From Epilithonimonas sp. JDS (GTDB lineage Bacteria > Bacteroidota > Bacteroidia > Flavobacteriales > Weeksellaceae), in the NCBI RefSeq assembly GCF_021261315.1, contig NZ_JAJSAX010000005.1:185398-249397 (forward strand): a stretch of 64,000 nt of DNA, given 5' to 3'. Position numbers and translations under genes: made by a program. The notes below the pieces were generated by a model. It did no database searches, was not told where the DNA came from, and saw nothing but the letters and a program-made list of their open reading frames with translations. Positions 44,332 through 53,574 of the stretch are shown piece after piece; position 1 is the first letter of the stretch, and the number at the start of each line of letters is the position of its first letter.

Positions 44332-45893
44332 CGCAGCAAAATCTTTGGCAGTTCGTCATCGAGCAGCACCAAAAATTACTGACTCAGGTTGTACAGCACT
44401 TGGGCTTGACTTTTCTGTCTTTAATTTTAGCAATCATTGTCGGTTTACCACTGGGAATTTTGATTGCCCGAAAAAGAAAACTATCAAATCCTGTTCTTGG
44501 TTTTGCCGGGATTTTACAGACGATTCCAAGTATCGCTTTATTAGGTTTTATGATTCCTGCTTTTGGAATTGGGGCAACTCCGGCCATCGTCGCTTTGTTG
44601 ATTTACGCCCTTTTACCGATTATAAGAAATACGTACACAGGAATTACGGGTGTAAATCCAACAGTCATCGAAGCGGCAAAAGCTATGGGAATGAACCGGA
44701 AGCAAATGCTTTTCAAAGTTGAACTTCCGCTGGCAATGCCTGTAATTATTGCTGGAATTCGCACCGCTGCAGTTATCAATGTTGGTGTGGCGACCCTAGC
44801 TTCATTTGTTGCCGCTGGTGGTTTGGGTGAATTTATTTTCGGTGGAATTTCTTTAAACAACACCAATATGATATTGGCAGGTGCCATTCCTGCAGCATTA
44901 TTGGCGATTTTGCTCGACCAGACGATTGCTGTTTTGCAGAAATCCGGCTATCAGTTTTTAAAGAAATTAAAATACATCATTCCTGCTGTTTTATTGGTAT
45001 TTGGAATTGTTTATTTAATGAATTCCGTTTCAGATAATAAGTTAAAAGCAGGGTTTACGCCAGAATTTATGGGAAGACAGGACGGAGATTTGGGTTTGCG
45101 TTCCGTTTATGGTTTGAATGTCAATCCTAAAGTCGTGAATGATGCCGTGATGTACAAAGCCGCTTTCGAAAATGAATTGGATTTAATCAGCGGATATTCT
45201 ACAGACGGAAGAATCAAAGCGTTCGATTTGTATGTATTGGAGGATGATAAAAAGATTTTCCCACCCTATTTTGCGGCACCGATTATCAAGACGAAAACAT
45301 TGGATAAATTTCCTGAGCTGGAAAAAACTCTGAACTTAGTTGCAGGAAAATTCAACGATTCGATAATGACCGATTTGAATTACCGTTCGGATTATCTTAA
45401 CCAAACGCCTGAAAAAATTGCCAAGGATTTTTTAATGAAAAATAAACTGTACAGACCTTCCAGAAAAGGAAATTCGGGAACAGTTCGAATCGGTTCAAAG
45501 ATTTTCGGCGAGCAGTACATTCTCACAGAAATGTATAAAATGCTGATTGAAGGCTACACTAATTATAAAGTGGAAACCAAAACCGGATTGGGTGGAACAA
45601 AAATCTGTTTCGATGCATTGATGAACGACGCCATAGATTTTTACCCTGAATATACAGGAACGGGACTTTTAGTTTTATTAAAACCATCACCAAAATCCAT
45701 CAAAAACGTTTCGCAAAGCTCCGATAAAACGTATAAATTTGTAGATTCAGAATTCAGGAAACAGTATGGAATTCAATGGTTGGAACCGCTTGGTTTTAAT
45801 AATTCTTATGCCCTGATGATGCGGAAAAAACAGGCAGAGGAATTGAAAGTAAAAAGCATTACTGACCTTAAAAAATACCTGGATTCAAAATAG
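44328..45893 (+). CDS. ABC permease fused to a circularly permuted substrate-binding domain (EgtU-like)
   Basis: 521 aa. Residues 1-210 are an OpuC-type permease, with the EAA loop region EAAKAMGMNRKQMLFKVELP (about 115-134). A further helix (about 215-232) leads to a substrate-binding domain. In canonical OpuC/EgtU domains the IGSKxFTEQxIL lobe comes first and the FxxRxDG...STDGRI...FPPYxAAP part after it. Here the order is reversed: FTPEFMGRQDG starts at 243, STDGRIKAFD at 291, and IGSKIFGEQYILTEMY only at 388. The fused design and the egt neighbours point to EgtU, the ergothioneine importer; the ligand is an inference. Confidence 0.88.
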   Translation: MTQQNLWQFVIEQHQKLLTQVVQHLGLTFLSLILAIIVGLPLGILIARKRKLSNPVLGFAGILQTIPSIALLGFMIPAFGIGATPAIVALLIYALLPIIRNTYTGITGVNPTVIEAAKAMGMNRKQMLFKVELPLAMPVIIAGIRTAAVINVGVATLASFVAAGGLGEFIFGGISLNNTNMILAGAIPAALLAILLDQTIAVLQKSGYQFLKKLKYIIPAVLLVFGIVYLMNSVSDNKLKAGFTPEFMGRQDGDLGLRSVYGLNVNPKVVNDAVMYKAAFENELDLISGYSTDGRIKAFDLYVLEDDKKIFPPYFAAPIIKTKTLDKFPELEKTLNLVAGKFNDSIMTDLNYRSDYLNQTPEKIAKDFLMKNKLYRPSRKGNSGTVRIGSKIFGEQYILTEMYKMLIEGYTNYKVETKTGLGGTKICFDALMNDAIDFYPEYTGTGLLVLLKPSPKSIKNVSQSSDKTYKFVDSEFRKQYGIQWLEPLGFNNSYALMMRKKQAEELKVKSITDLKKYLDSK

Positions 45894-45900
45894 AATTTAA

Positions 45901-47076
45901 ATGACTGAAAAATACAATTTTGATGAAATCGTCAGCAGACACGGAACCGATTCGGTAAAGTGGGATTTGGCAAAGGACGACGTTTTGCCAATGTGGGTCG
46001 CAGATATGGATTTTAAAACGGCTCCGGAAATTACCAAAGCAATTGTGGAAAAAGTTTCTCAAGGTGTTTTTGGTTACGGTCTTGTGCCAGCTAATTTCTT
46101 TGACGCCATTATCCATTGGTGGAAAGAGATTCATCAGTTTAGTATCAAAAAAGATTGGATTCTGCCTGGTCCGGGAATGATTCCCACACTTTCCGCGATT
46201 TTGAGGACTTTTGTGAAACCTGAGGAAAATATCATTATTCAGCCGCCTGTTTACAATCATTTTTATAATTTCTTCGAAAACTGTGAATTTGGCGTGGTCG
46301 AAAATAATCTTATTTACAACAACGGAACTTACGAAATTGATTTTAATGATTTGGAATTAAAAGCATCCGATTCGAAGGCAAAAGTTCTGCTACTGTGTAA
46401 TCCACATAATCCTGTAGGCAGAGTCTGGAAAAGAAATGAACTGGAAAAGATAGCGGAAATTTGCGCTAAACATCAGGTAATGGTGGTGTCAGATGAAATC
46501 CACGCTGACCTGGTTTATGAAGGTCATCAACATATTCCTTTCGCTTCCGTCGCTGAAAATTACAACTTGGAATCTGTGACTTGCGGTTCGCCCTGTAAGA
46601 CATTTAATCTTGCGGGTTTGCCGATTTCGTATGTCATTTCTCAAAACGTCGGGATTTTAAATAAGATTCATAAAACTTTTGAAATTCAGGAGACGAGTTA
46701 CCCAAATCCTATCGCGGCCACCGCATTGATTGCTGCTTACCAAAAGGGAAATAATTGGTTAGAAGAATTGAAAATTTATCTCAGTGAAAATTATCAGTAT
46801 CTCTCAGAATTCATCAAAGAAAATATTCCGGAAATCAAAGTTCTTCCTTTAGAAGGAACCTATTTGGTCTGGTTAGACTGTCAGTCATTGAATAAAACGT
46901 CTGATGATTTGTCTAAAATTTTATTGGAAGACGAGAAACTGTGGGTAAATTCAGGAACAATGTATGGCAAAGCGGGCGAAGGATTTTTGAGAATCAATAT
47001 CGGTTGTACAAAAGCAAATTTAGCTGATGGACTGAATCGACTGAAAAATTTTTATGATAAAATTCCCAAAACCTAG
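45901..47076 (+). CDS. MalY/PatB-type PLP C-S lyase, candidate EgtE
   Basis: 391-aa fold-type I PLP enzyme. NPHNPVGRVW (about 167-176), SDEIHADLV with D198, and the PLP lysine K233 in GSPCKTFNLAGLP are intact. MalY/PatB proteins are cystathionine-beta-lyase-like C-S lyases. Last gene of the egt operon, 7 bp after the transporter; here the missing step is hercynylcysteine sulfoxide lyase (EgtE), also a PLP C-S lyase, so this gene is the natural candidate. It is not orthologous in sequence to mycobacterial EgtE as far as I can see. Confidence 0.85.
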   Translation: MTEKYNFDEIVSRHGTDSVKWDLAKDDVLPMWVADMDFKTAPEITKAIVEKVSQGVFGYGLVPANFFDAIIHWWKEIHQFSIKKDWILPGPGMIPTLSAILRTFVKPEENIIIQPPVYNHFYNFFENCEFGVVENNLIYNNGTYEIDFNDLELKASDSKAKVLLLCNPHNPVGRVWKRNELEKIAEICAKHQVMVVSDEIHADLVYEGHQHIPFASVAENYNLESVTCGSPCKTFNLAGLPISYVISQNVGILNKIHKTFEIQETSYPNPIAATALIAAYQKGNNWLEELKIYLSENYQYLSEFIKENIPEIKVLPLEGTYLVWLDCQSLNKTSDDLSKILLEDEKLWVNSGTMYGKAGEGFLRINIGCTKANLADGLNRLKNFYDKIPKT

Positions 47077-47208
47077 CCGATAGACTTTGTAGAATATTAT
47101 CTATATTTTAAATATTTCTCTGTGTAAAATCATAACAGGTTTGTTAAGCAACGGTTACATTTTTGCATAATAAAAAGCAAATTTATCTTCAAAACTTAAT
47201 CATTCTAT

Positions 47209-48495
47209 ATGAAAAAATATAAAGAAAATACCATCATCATAGGCGGCGGCTTTGCCGGAATAGAAATCGCCGAAAAACTTCTAAAATCTGGCTATCAATC
47301 CAATATTATTTTGATAGATAAAAATAATTACAACTTCTTTCCACCCTTACTATATCAAGTTGCTACGGGATTTTTAGATGTTTCGAACATCAGTTATCCT
47401 TTTAGGAAATTCTTTAGGAATCATCCTAATTTTTTGTTCAGAATGGGAGAGCTTTTGGAAATCAAACCACAAGAAAATAAAATTATTTTGAATAATGGCG
47501 AATTGACCTATTCGAAATTGATCATCGCCACTGGAACGGTCAGTAATTATTTCGGAAACGAAAATATTCAGAGAAATTCATTACCGATGAAAACGATAGT
47601 GGATGCCATTAGCCTGAAAAACACCATCCTCGAAAGACTGGAAAAAGCGACACAGACAGATGATCTTGAAGAGCGAAAAAAGCTGACAACTTTTGTGGTT
47701 GCAGGTGGCGGACCAACCGGTGTGGAAATCGCCGGAATGTTGAGCGAACTGAGAAAAAACATTCTTCTCAAAGATTATCCCGAGCTTAATAATGTGCCTT
47801 TCGATATTCATCTGATCGATGGTCTTCCGACTGTTTTAGCGCCTATGAGCAAAGCTTCACAGCAATATGCAACAGATTCTTTAAAAAAAATGGGAATCGA
47901 TATCAAATTGGGACAACTGGTAAAGGATTATGCAGATGATATCGTTTACATAGCGGACGGAACGCAGATCAAAACCAAAAACCTGCTCTGGACAGCGGGT
48001 GTGACAGCCATTGTTTTCAAAGGAATTCCGGAAGCAAGCTACGGCAAAGGAAAACGACTGATCGTTGATGCTTATAACAAAGTGGCAGGAACGGAAAATA
48101 TCTATGCACTGGGAGATACAAGTCTGATGACTGCAGATCCGGCTTTTCCCCAAGGTCATCCGCAGCTGGCACAGGTAGCTATTCAGCAGGCGGCTTTGCT
48201 GTCAAAAAACCTGAATGTAGAAGCAAAAGGAAATTCACAAAAACCATTCGTTTATAATGACAAAGGATCTATGGCGATCATCAGCAGAAATAGAGCAGTG
48301 GCTGATCTGACGGCTGGACCTTTCAAACATTTTAACGGATTTTTTGCGTGGCTGATTTGGGTTTTCGTTCATTTGTTTTCGCTGATCAATCTCAGAAATA
48401 AAATCACCACATTTTTTAACTGGATGAATGCTTATTTTACTAAAGATCAGCCTCTTCGTATGATTGTAAAATCAGATCCGCGGTATGAAAATTAA
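47209..48495 (+). CDS. ndh: Type II NADH dehydrogenase (NDH-2)
   Basis: 428 aa. FAD motif IIGGGFAGIE near the N-terminus; NAD motif VVAGGGPTGVEIAGML (about 164-179); ALGDTSLM near 305 binds FAD. AQVAIQQAA (quinone-site region) follows. The C-terminus has the hydrophobic FFAWLIWVFVHLFSLINLRN segment, for membrane attachment. It transfers electrons from NADH to menaquinone without pumping protons. Single gene downstream of the egt operon. Confidence 0.92.
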   Translation: MKKYKENTIIIGGGFAGIEIAEKLLKSGYQSNIILIDKNNYNFFPPLLYQVATGFLDVSNISYPFRKFFRNHPNFLFRMGELLEIKPQENKIILNNGELTYSKLIIATGTVSNYFGNENIQRNSLPMKTIVDAISLKNTILERLEKATQTDDLEERKKLTTFVVAGGGPTGVEIAGMLSELRKNILLKDYPELNNVPFDIHLIDGLPTVLAPMSKASQQYATDSLKKMGIDIKLGQLVKDYADDIVYIADGTQIKTKNLLWTAGVTAIVFKGIPEASYGKGKRLIVDAYNKVAGTENIYALGDTSLMTADPAFPQGHPQLAQVAIQQAALLSKNLNVEAKGNSQKPFVYNDKGSMAIISRNRAVADLTAGPFKHFNGFFAWLIWVFVHLFSLINLRNKITTFFNWMNAYFTKDQPLRMIVKSDPRYEN

Positions 48496-48816
48496 AATAA
48501 ACAAACGATAATGAAATTAATTTTAAAAAATAGACCGACTAAGATTGATTCATAGAAAAATAAAATATTCCCAACTTAAATTGTAATAATTGATTATTTA
48601 AAAAAACAGATTTTATAAAGTGGTTTGTAGATGTGGAAGTTATAAATTCTGAAATTGATTTTAATATTTCAAACAGCATTAAAGACAGAGCCTTCAGGTA
48701 ATTTTTTATTACATTGTTAAAAATGGGGATCAGCATATGTTCCCCATTCTTCGTATATTTGAGTGTGCAAATCAATAATAATTTGTGCATAAAAGTAGAA
48801 TAATTTATAAGTAAAA
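48496..48816 (+). promoter_or_regulatory. 321-bp control region of the pentose phosphate operon
   Basis: Mostly AT-rich. It holds an inverted repeat AATGGGGA / TCCCCATT (48722-48729 and 48741-48748) and a TATATTTG -7 box (48754-48761), 56 bp before the gnd start. A 14-codon ORF at 48511 is probably chance. No terminator for ndh is obvious unless the inverted repeat acts as one. Confidence 0.5.
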
Positions 48817-50235
48817 ATGGAAAAGTATAATTATGGAATGATCGGTCTTGGCGTGATGGGGAGAAATCTCCTGTACAATATTGCTGATAACGGATTCTCA
48901 ATCGCAGGATTTGATCTTGATAAACAAAAAATCACAGAACTAGAAGAAGGTGCAACGGCCGGAACTACGGTTGCCGGTACAGATTCTCTTGAGGAATTCG
49001 TTGCCAAGCTGGAAACGCCAAGAAAAATCATTCTGATGGTGCCTGCAGGAAAACCGGTGGATGCCGTTTTAGAAAATATCAAATCTCTCCTGACCAAAAG
49101 CGATATCGTGATTGATGCCGGAAATTCTTATTTCAAAGATACTAATAGAAGGGTGGCAGATTTGGCGACGTTAGGTTTGCACTTTATGGGAATGGGCGTT
49201 TCAGGCGGTGAGAAAGGTGCAAGATTTGGTCCCAGTATTATGCCTGGCGGCGATTTGGAAGCTTTTCATTCCGTACGTCCAATGCTGGAGGCAATTGCAG
49301 CAAAAGTCAATGGTGAATCGTGTACCGCTTATATGGGAAAAGATGCCGCAGGACATTACGTGAAAATGGTTCACAACGGAATCGAGTATGCTATTATGCA
49401 ATTGATAAGTGAGGCTTATGATTTGCTTCACCGTGGCGCAAACCTTAGTAAAGATCAGCTTTACGAAGTTTTCAAAGAGTGGAATAATGGAGAACTGAAT
49501 TCTTTCTTAATTGAAATCACCAGAGATATTTTCCAACAAAAAGATGAAATTTCAGGTGGATTTTTGCTGGATCAAATTCTAGATAAAGCAGGATCCAAAG
49601 GAACAGGAAAGTGGACTTCTGAAGAAGCACTGGAAAATGGTGTTGCCATTCCAACCATCGATGCAGCCGTGGCATCCAGAACTTTGTCTTCTTACAAAGA
49701 GGAGCGAGTGCTGGCGTCCAAATTATATCCAAAATCAGAAATCACAGCACCAGAAAATATAGAACTATTTGTTCAGGAAGTTGGTGATGCACTTTTTCTT
49801 GCAACATTAATTAGTTATACCCAAGGTTTGTCACTTTTGGTAAAAGCATCTGAAGATTACCAGTTTCAGATTCCGTTACAAGATGTGGTGAAAATCTGGC
49901 GTGGCGGCTGTATCATCCGTTCTTCATTATTAGAAACATTCTATGAAGCTTACACGGAAGATCCAAATTTGTCTAATATTCTTCTGAATGAAAAGATTTC
50001 TGAATTGGTAAAATCAAAAGTGACTTCATTAAGAAAAACAATTGGTTTTGCAACATCTAATGGAATTTCAACGCTTGGACTGCAGACTGTTTTAGCTTAT
50101 TTTGATGCTTACACAACGGAAAATTTACCAGTCAATTTGATACAGGCGCAGCGGGATTATTTTGGTGCTCATACTTATCAGAGGAAAGATCAGGAAGGTG
50201 TTTTTCATACCCAATGGGAATCTACAAATCAATAA
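48817..50235 (+). CDS. gnd: 6-phosphogluconate dehydrogenase, decarboxylating
   Basis: 472 aa, the usual length. Starts with the Rossmann motif YGMIGLGVMGRNLL; substrate-binding GVSGGEKGARFGPSIMPGG (about 128-146) and HNGIEYAIMQLISEAYD (about 186-202), with catalytic Lys in KMVHNGIEY. The C-terminal all-helical dimer domain ends with QRDYFGAHTYQRKD, which binds substrate from the other subunit. It oxidises 6-phosphogluconate to ribulose-5-phosphate, CO2 and NADPH. First gene of gnd-zwf-pgl. Confidence 0.96.
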   Translation: MEKYNYGMIGLGVMGRNLLYNIADNGFSIAGFDLDKQKITELEEGATAGTTVAGTDSLEEFVAKLETPRKIILMVPAGKPVDAVLENIKSLLTKSDIVIDAGNSYFKDTNRRVADLATLGLHFMGMGVSGGEKGARFGPSIMPGGDLEAFHSVRPMLEAIAAKVNGESCTAYMGKDAAGHYVKMVHNGIEYAIMQLISEAYDLLHRGANLSKDQLYEVFKEWNNGELNSFLIEITRDIFQQKDEISGGFLLDQILDKAGSKGTGKWTSEEALENGVAIPTIDAAVASRTLSSYKEERVLASKLYPKSEITAPENIELFVQEVGDALFLATLISYTQGLSLLVKASEDYQFQIPLQDVVKIWRGGCIIRSSLLETFYEAYTEDPNLSNILLNEKISELVKSKVTSLRKTIGFATSNGISTLGLQTVLAYFDAYTTENLPVNLIQAQRDYFGAHTYQRKDQEGVFHTQWESTNQ

Positions 50236-50246
50236 TTTTTGCATCA

Positions 50247-51731
50247 ATGAATGAGAACAAAGCATTGCAGCCAACCAGTATTATTATATTTGGCGCAACA
50301 GGAGATTTAGCAAAAAGGAAACTTTTCCCTGCTTTTTATAATCTTTTTATAGAAGGGAGAATGCCTGAGCAATTCAATATTGTGGCGTTGGGAAGAGCAG
50401 AAAAAGATAATGATGATTTCAAGAATTATATCAAAGAAAATTTGGTTCTTTTTTCACGAAATCAAGTCTCTATCGATACAGAATGGGAAAAATTTCAGTC
50501 TCATATTACCTATTTCAGACATCAGATCGATGAAGAAAATTCTTACAAAGAACTTGACGAAAAATTAAAAACATTAGATAATGATTATGGTATAAGAGCA
50601 AACAGGTTATTTTATCTTTCTATAGCTCCCAATTTCGTATCTATTATTTCCGGACATCTCAAAAATGCAGGACTTGCACCCAATCCGGCGCAGGATCGTA
50701 TTATCATAGAGAAACCGTTTGGACACGACAAAAGTTCGGCAATAGAACTTAACAGTCTGTTATCCCGAACGTTTGAAGAAGAACAGATTTACAGAATTGA
50801 TCATTACTTAGGAAAAGAAACAGTTCAGAACATTTTGGCATTCAGATTTGGTAATTCGATTTTTGAACCGTTGTGGAACTGCAAATATGTAGAATCTGTG
50901 CAAATCACAGTGGCAGAAGAAGTTGGCGTAGAATCCAGAGGCGGATTTTACGAAGGAACTGGTGCGCTGAAGGATATGATTCAAAATCACTTGCTGCAAG
51001 TGCTTTGCATGATTGCAATGGAGCAACCAGCTTCCTTGGATGCAGGCGAGATCAGAGACCGCAAAGTAGATGTTCTGAAATCGATCCGAAGAATACCGCT
51101 GGATCGCGTGAGTCATTACGCAGTCCGAGGTCAATATGGAAAAGGAACACTGGACGGAAAGGATCTGAAGGCTTACCGTGAAGAAGATGGGGTAGCGCCA
51201 GATTCCAACACGGAAACTTTCGCGGCGATCAAATTCTATCTGGACAACGAGCGTTGGGAAGGCGTCCCTTTCTACGTCCGTACAGGCAAAAGGATGAAAG
51301 AAAAACATTCCTACATTACCATTCAGTTCAAACCGTTGCCGCAATCTACCTTCATCGCAGGCAAACATCCGCTTTCTCAGAATAAACTGATTATCAATAT
51401 TCAGCCTTTGATGGACATCAGACTTCAGTTTATGACAAAAAAACCGGGACTTACCGTGGAACTGAAACCTGTAGAAATGGTATTTGATTATTTTTCCTGC
51501 AAGGAAGATACACCGGAAGCTTATGAGACGTTGTTGCTTGATGCGTTGGAAGGCGATCTTACATTGTTTATGCGCTCCGATCAGGTAGAAGAGGCTTGGG
51601 ATGTTGTGAAAAACATACAGGAATATTGGGAAAATAATCCAGATCCCAGTTTTCCAAACTATGCTGCCGGCAGCAACGGACCAGAGCAATGTGAATTGTT
51701 GCTCCAGAGAGAAGAGCACAGCTGGGTTTAA
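50247..51731 (+). CDS. zwf: Glucose-6-phosphate 1-dehydrogenase
   Basis: The ATG at 50247 gives 494 aa starting MNENKALQPTS; an earlier in-frame ATG overlaps gnd. NADP motif IIFGATGDLAKRKL; active-site RIDHYLGKETVQN (about 185-197) with the catalytic His; FYVRTGKRMKEK near 343-354. It commits glucose-6-phosphate to the oxidative pentose phosphate pathway, yielding NADPH. Twelve bp after gnd, 27 bp before pgl. Confidence 0.96.
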   Translation: MNENKALQPTSIIIFGATGDLAKRKLFPAFYNLFIEGRMPEQFNIVALGRAEKDNDDFKNYIKENLVLFSRNQVSIDTEWEKFQSHITYFRHQIDEENSYKELDEKLKTLDNDYGIRANRLFYLSIAPNFVSIISGHLKNAGLAPNPAQDRIIIEKPFGHDKSSAIELNSLLSRTFEEEQIYRIDHYLGKETVQNILAFRFGNSIFEPLWNCKYVESVQITVAEEVGVESRGGFYEGTGALKDMIQNHLLQVLCMIAMEQPASLDAGEIRDRKVDVLKSIRRIPLDRVSHYAVRGQYGKGTLDGKDLKAYREEDGVAPDSNTETFAAIKFYLDNERWEGVPFYVRTGKRMKEKHSYITIQFKPLPQSTFIAGKHPLSQNKLIINIQPLMDIRLQFMTKKPGLTVELKPVEMVFDYFSCKEDTPEAYETLLLDALEGDLTLFMRSDQVEEAWDVVKNIQEYWENNPDPSFPNYAAGSNGPEQCELLLQREEHSWV

Positions 51732-51758
51732 TTTTATTGTTTAATTGAAGTTAAAAAT

Positions 51759-52478
51759 ATGGGCGTTACAATTGTAGATAATTTAGATCAACTTTATAAA
51801 GAAGCAGCAGATCAATTTGTTGATTTTGCAAAAAAGGCGATTCAGGAAAAAGGAAAATTTGTAGTGGCTTTGAGTGGCGGCAGTTCTCCGAAAGCGATTT
51901 TTAAATTGCTGGCTACCACAGATTACGCAGAACAAATAGATTGGAAAAATATTTATTTCTTTTGGGTAGATGAGCGCTGGGTTCCGCTGGATGATGAGAA
52001 AAGCAATGCAAAAATGACTTTTGAAACCCTTCTGGATACAGTTCCGGTCAACAAAGACCAGATTTTTCCGATGTTCAAAGAAGGGATTTCTCCGGAAGAT
52101 TTTGCAGCAGAGTATGAAAACGAGATCAGAAATGTTCTTGGTGATGAAGGCTGTTTTGATTTCATTCTCTTAGGAATGGGCGACGATGGTCACACAGCAT
52201 CACTATTTCCTGGAGAAAAAATTCTTCACGAAAACAAAAAATGGGTGGACGCCTACTATCTTGCACCACAAAATATGTACAGAATTACATTGACAGCACC
52301 AATTATCAACAAAGCCGAAAATGTTCTGGTAATCACTTTTGGAGAATCAAAAAAACACGCACTGAATGAGGTTTTGAATGGCGATTACAATCCGGAGTTA
52401 TATCCATTGCAGCTGATAAAACCCGAAAAAGGCGAATCGCAGTTTCTGACAGATTCGGAAACTATGAAATCAGTTTAA
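51759..52478 (+). CDS. pgl: 6-phosphogluconolactonase
   Basis: 239 aa. Family motifs VVALSGGSSPKAIF (about 36-49), FFWVDERWVP (about 67-76) and LGMGDDGHTASLFPG (about 138-152), the last carrying the active-site His. It hydrolyses 6-phosphogluconolactone and completes the gnd-zwf-pgl operon, so all three oxidative-branch enzymes are made together. A terminator lies 34 bp downstream. Confidence 0.95.
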   Translation: MGVTIVDNLDQLYKEAADQFVDFAKKAIQEKGKFVVALSGGSSPKAIFKLLATTDYAEQIDWKNIYFFWVDERWVPLDDEKSNAKMTFETLLDTVPVNKDQIFPMFKEGISPEDFAAEYENEIRNVLGDEGCFDFILLGMGDDGHTASLFPGEKILHENKKWVDAYYLAPQNMYRITLTAPIINKAENVLVITFGESKKHALNEVLNGDYNPELYPLQLIKPEKGESQFLTDSETMKSV

Positions 52479-52511
52479 GATTTGATTATCAAAACATTTT
52501 ACAGAATATAT

Positions 52512-52538
52512 AAAACCCATAATATTTGAGGGTTTTTC
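52512..52538 (+). terminator. Terminator of gnd-zwf-pgl
   Basis: AAAACCC / GGGTTTT arms with a T-run. Confidence 0.65.
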
Positions 52539-52710
52539 TCGTAGATAATAATAAATTTTTTTTTTGATTTTTTTTTAAAATATAAACGTTAAATCTAAAT
52601 AGTATTGATTCCGATTATTCTTTTTAAATCAACAATTTTAAAAGATTTTTTAACTGCCATTTTGTAAATTTATCTCAGGTACCAAATTATCACCAAATAA
52701 AAAGAACATT

Positions 52711-53499
52711 ATGAATATCGATCTTACCAATAAAAATGCGCTCGTAGGTGCCGCAACTCAGGGAATAGGAGCGGGAATCGCAAATGAACTGGCAAAATGT
52801 GGCGCCAATGTGACTCTGATGGCTCGCAATGAAGAGAAACTGAAAAATTCTCTGGCTGCACTTCCTGTCATTAATGACAATCAAAAACACCAATATCTCG
52901 TTGCTGATTTTTCTGATTTTGAAAGTTTTAAAACAATCATTTCAGGTTATTTCAAAAGTAATTCTGTCGATATTCTGGTCAACAATACCAACGGTCCGGA
53001 ACCTGGAATGGCTTTGAAAAAAAATGTGGACGATTTCCAGACCGCTTTTGACCTGCTCTTTAAAACGGTTTGTGAAACGACTACTTTAGCGTTGCCATAT
53101 ATGATTGAGCAGAAAAACGGACGTATCATCAACGTTTCCTCGTTGTCCGTAAAAGAACCAATTGATAATCTGGTGCTTTCAAACTCTATCCGTTCTGCGG
53201 TGGCAGCCTGGTCGAAGTCATTGTCTAATGAAGTGGCGCAACATTGCATTACCATCAACAATGTTTTGACCGGATATTTTGATACCGAAAGAATTCAGAA
53301 ACTCATTAAAGCTGAATCTGAGCAAAGTGGAAAATCAATTGAAGAAATCAAAACAGTCAGAGAAAACAAAATCCCGATGAAAAGATTGGGCAAGCCCGAA
53401 GAATATGGTCATCTGGTTGCATTTTTAGCGTCAGATTACGCCTCGTATCTTACAGGAGCGAGTATTCCTTTGGATGGTGGATTGGCGAATGTTTATTAG
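52711..53499 (+). CDS. Atypical SDR oxidoreductase lacking the YxxxK pair
   Basis: 262 aa. The cofactor motif GAATQGIGAGIA is present and NNTN replaces the usual NNAG. The catalytic Ser region reads NVSSLSVKEP, but the segment aligned to YxxxK is NLVLSNSIRSAV, so Tyr is replaced (by Ser or Leu depending on alignment) and Lys by Arg. A small subgroup of SDRs with SNxxR instead of YxxxK is known among 3-oxoacyl-ACP-reductase-like proteins. The C-terminal DGG-L tail is normal. Substrate unknown. Confidence 0.82.
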   Translation: MNIDLTNKNALVGAATQGIGAGIANELAKCGANVTLMARNEEKLKNSLAALPVINDNQKHQYLVADFSDFESFKTIISGYFKSNSVDILVNNTNGPEPGMALKKNVDDFQTAFDLLFKTVCETTTLALPYMIEQKNGRIINVSSLSVKEPIDNLVLSNSIRSAVAAWSKSLSNEVAQHCITINNVLTGYFDTERIQKLIKAESEQSGKSIEEIKTVRENKIPMKRLGKPEEYGHLVAFLASDYASYLTGASIPLDGGLANVY

Positions 53500-53521
53500 A
53501 ATAAAGATTTTATGATATTAC

Positions 53522-53558
53522 AAAACTCCTGATAACAATATTTATCAGGAGTTTTTTA
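53522..53558. terminator. Bidirectional terminator
   Basis: AAAACTCCTGATAA / TTATCAGGAGTTTT, 14-bp stem with 6-nt loop, between SDR and GH95 genes. Confidence 0.9.
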
Positions 53559-53574
53559 TTGATTTAGAACACAA

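Noticed and set aside
44328..45893. Frameshift or assembly scramble in the transporter fusion
   Set aside because: The frame is continuous, every expected segment is present once, and the break points coincide with natural domain ends, which fits permutation better than misassembly.
48539..48901. Minus-strand ORF over the gnd control region
   Set aside because: It overlaps the gnd start and promoter and is low-complexity AT-rich sequence without family features.
50808..51719. 303-codon open frame antisense to zwf
   Set aside because: It is the reverse-strand shadow of a clear glucose-6-phosphate dehydrogenase.
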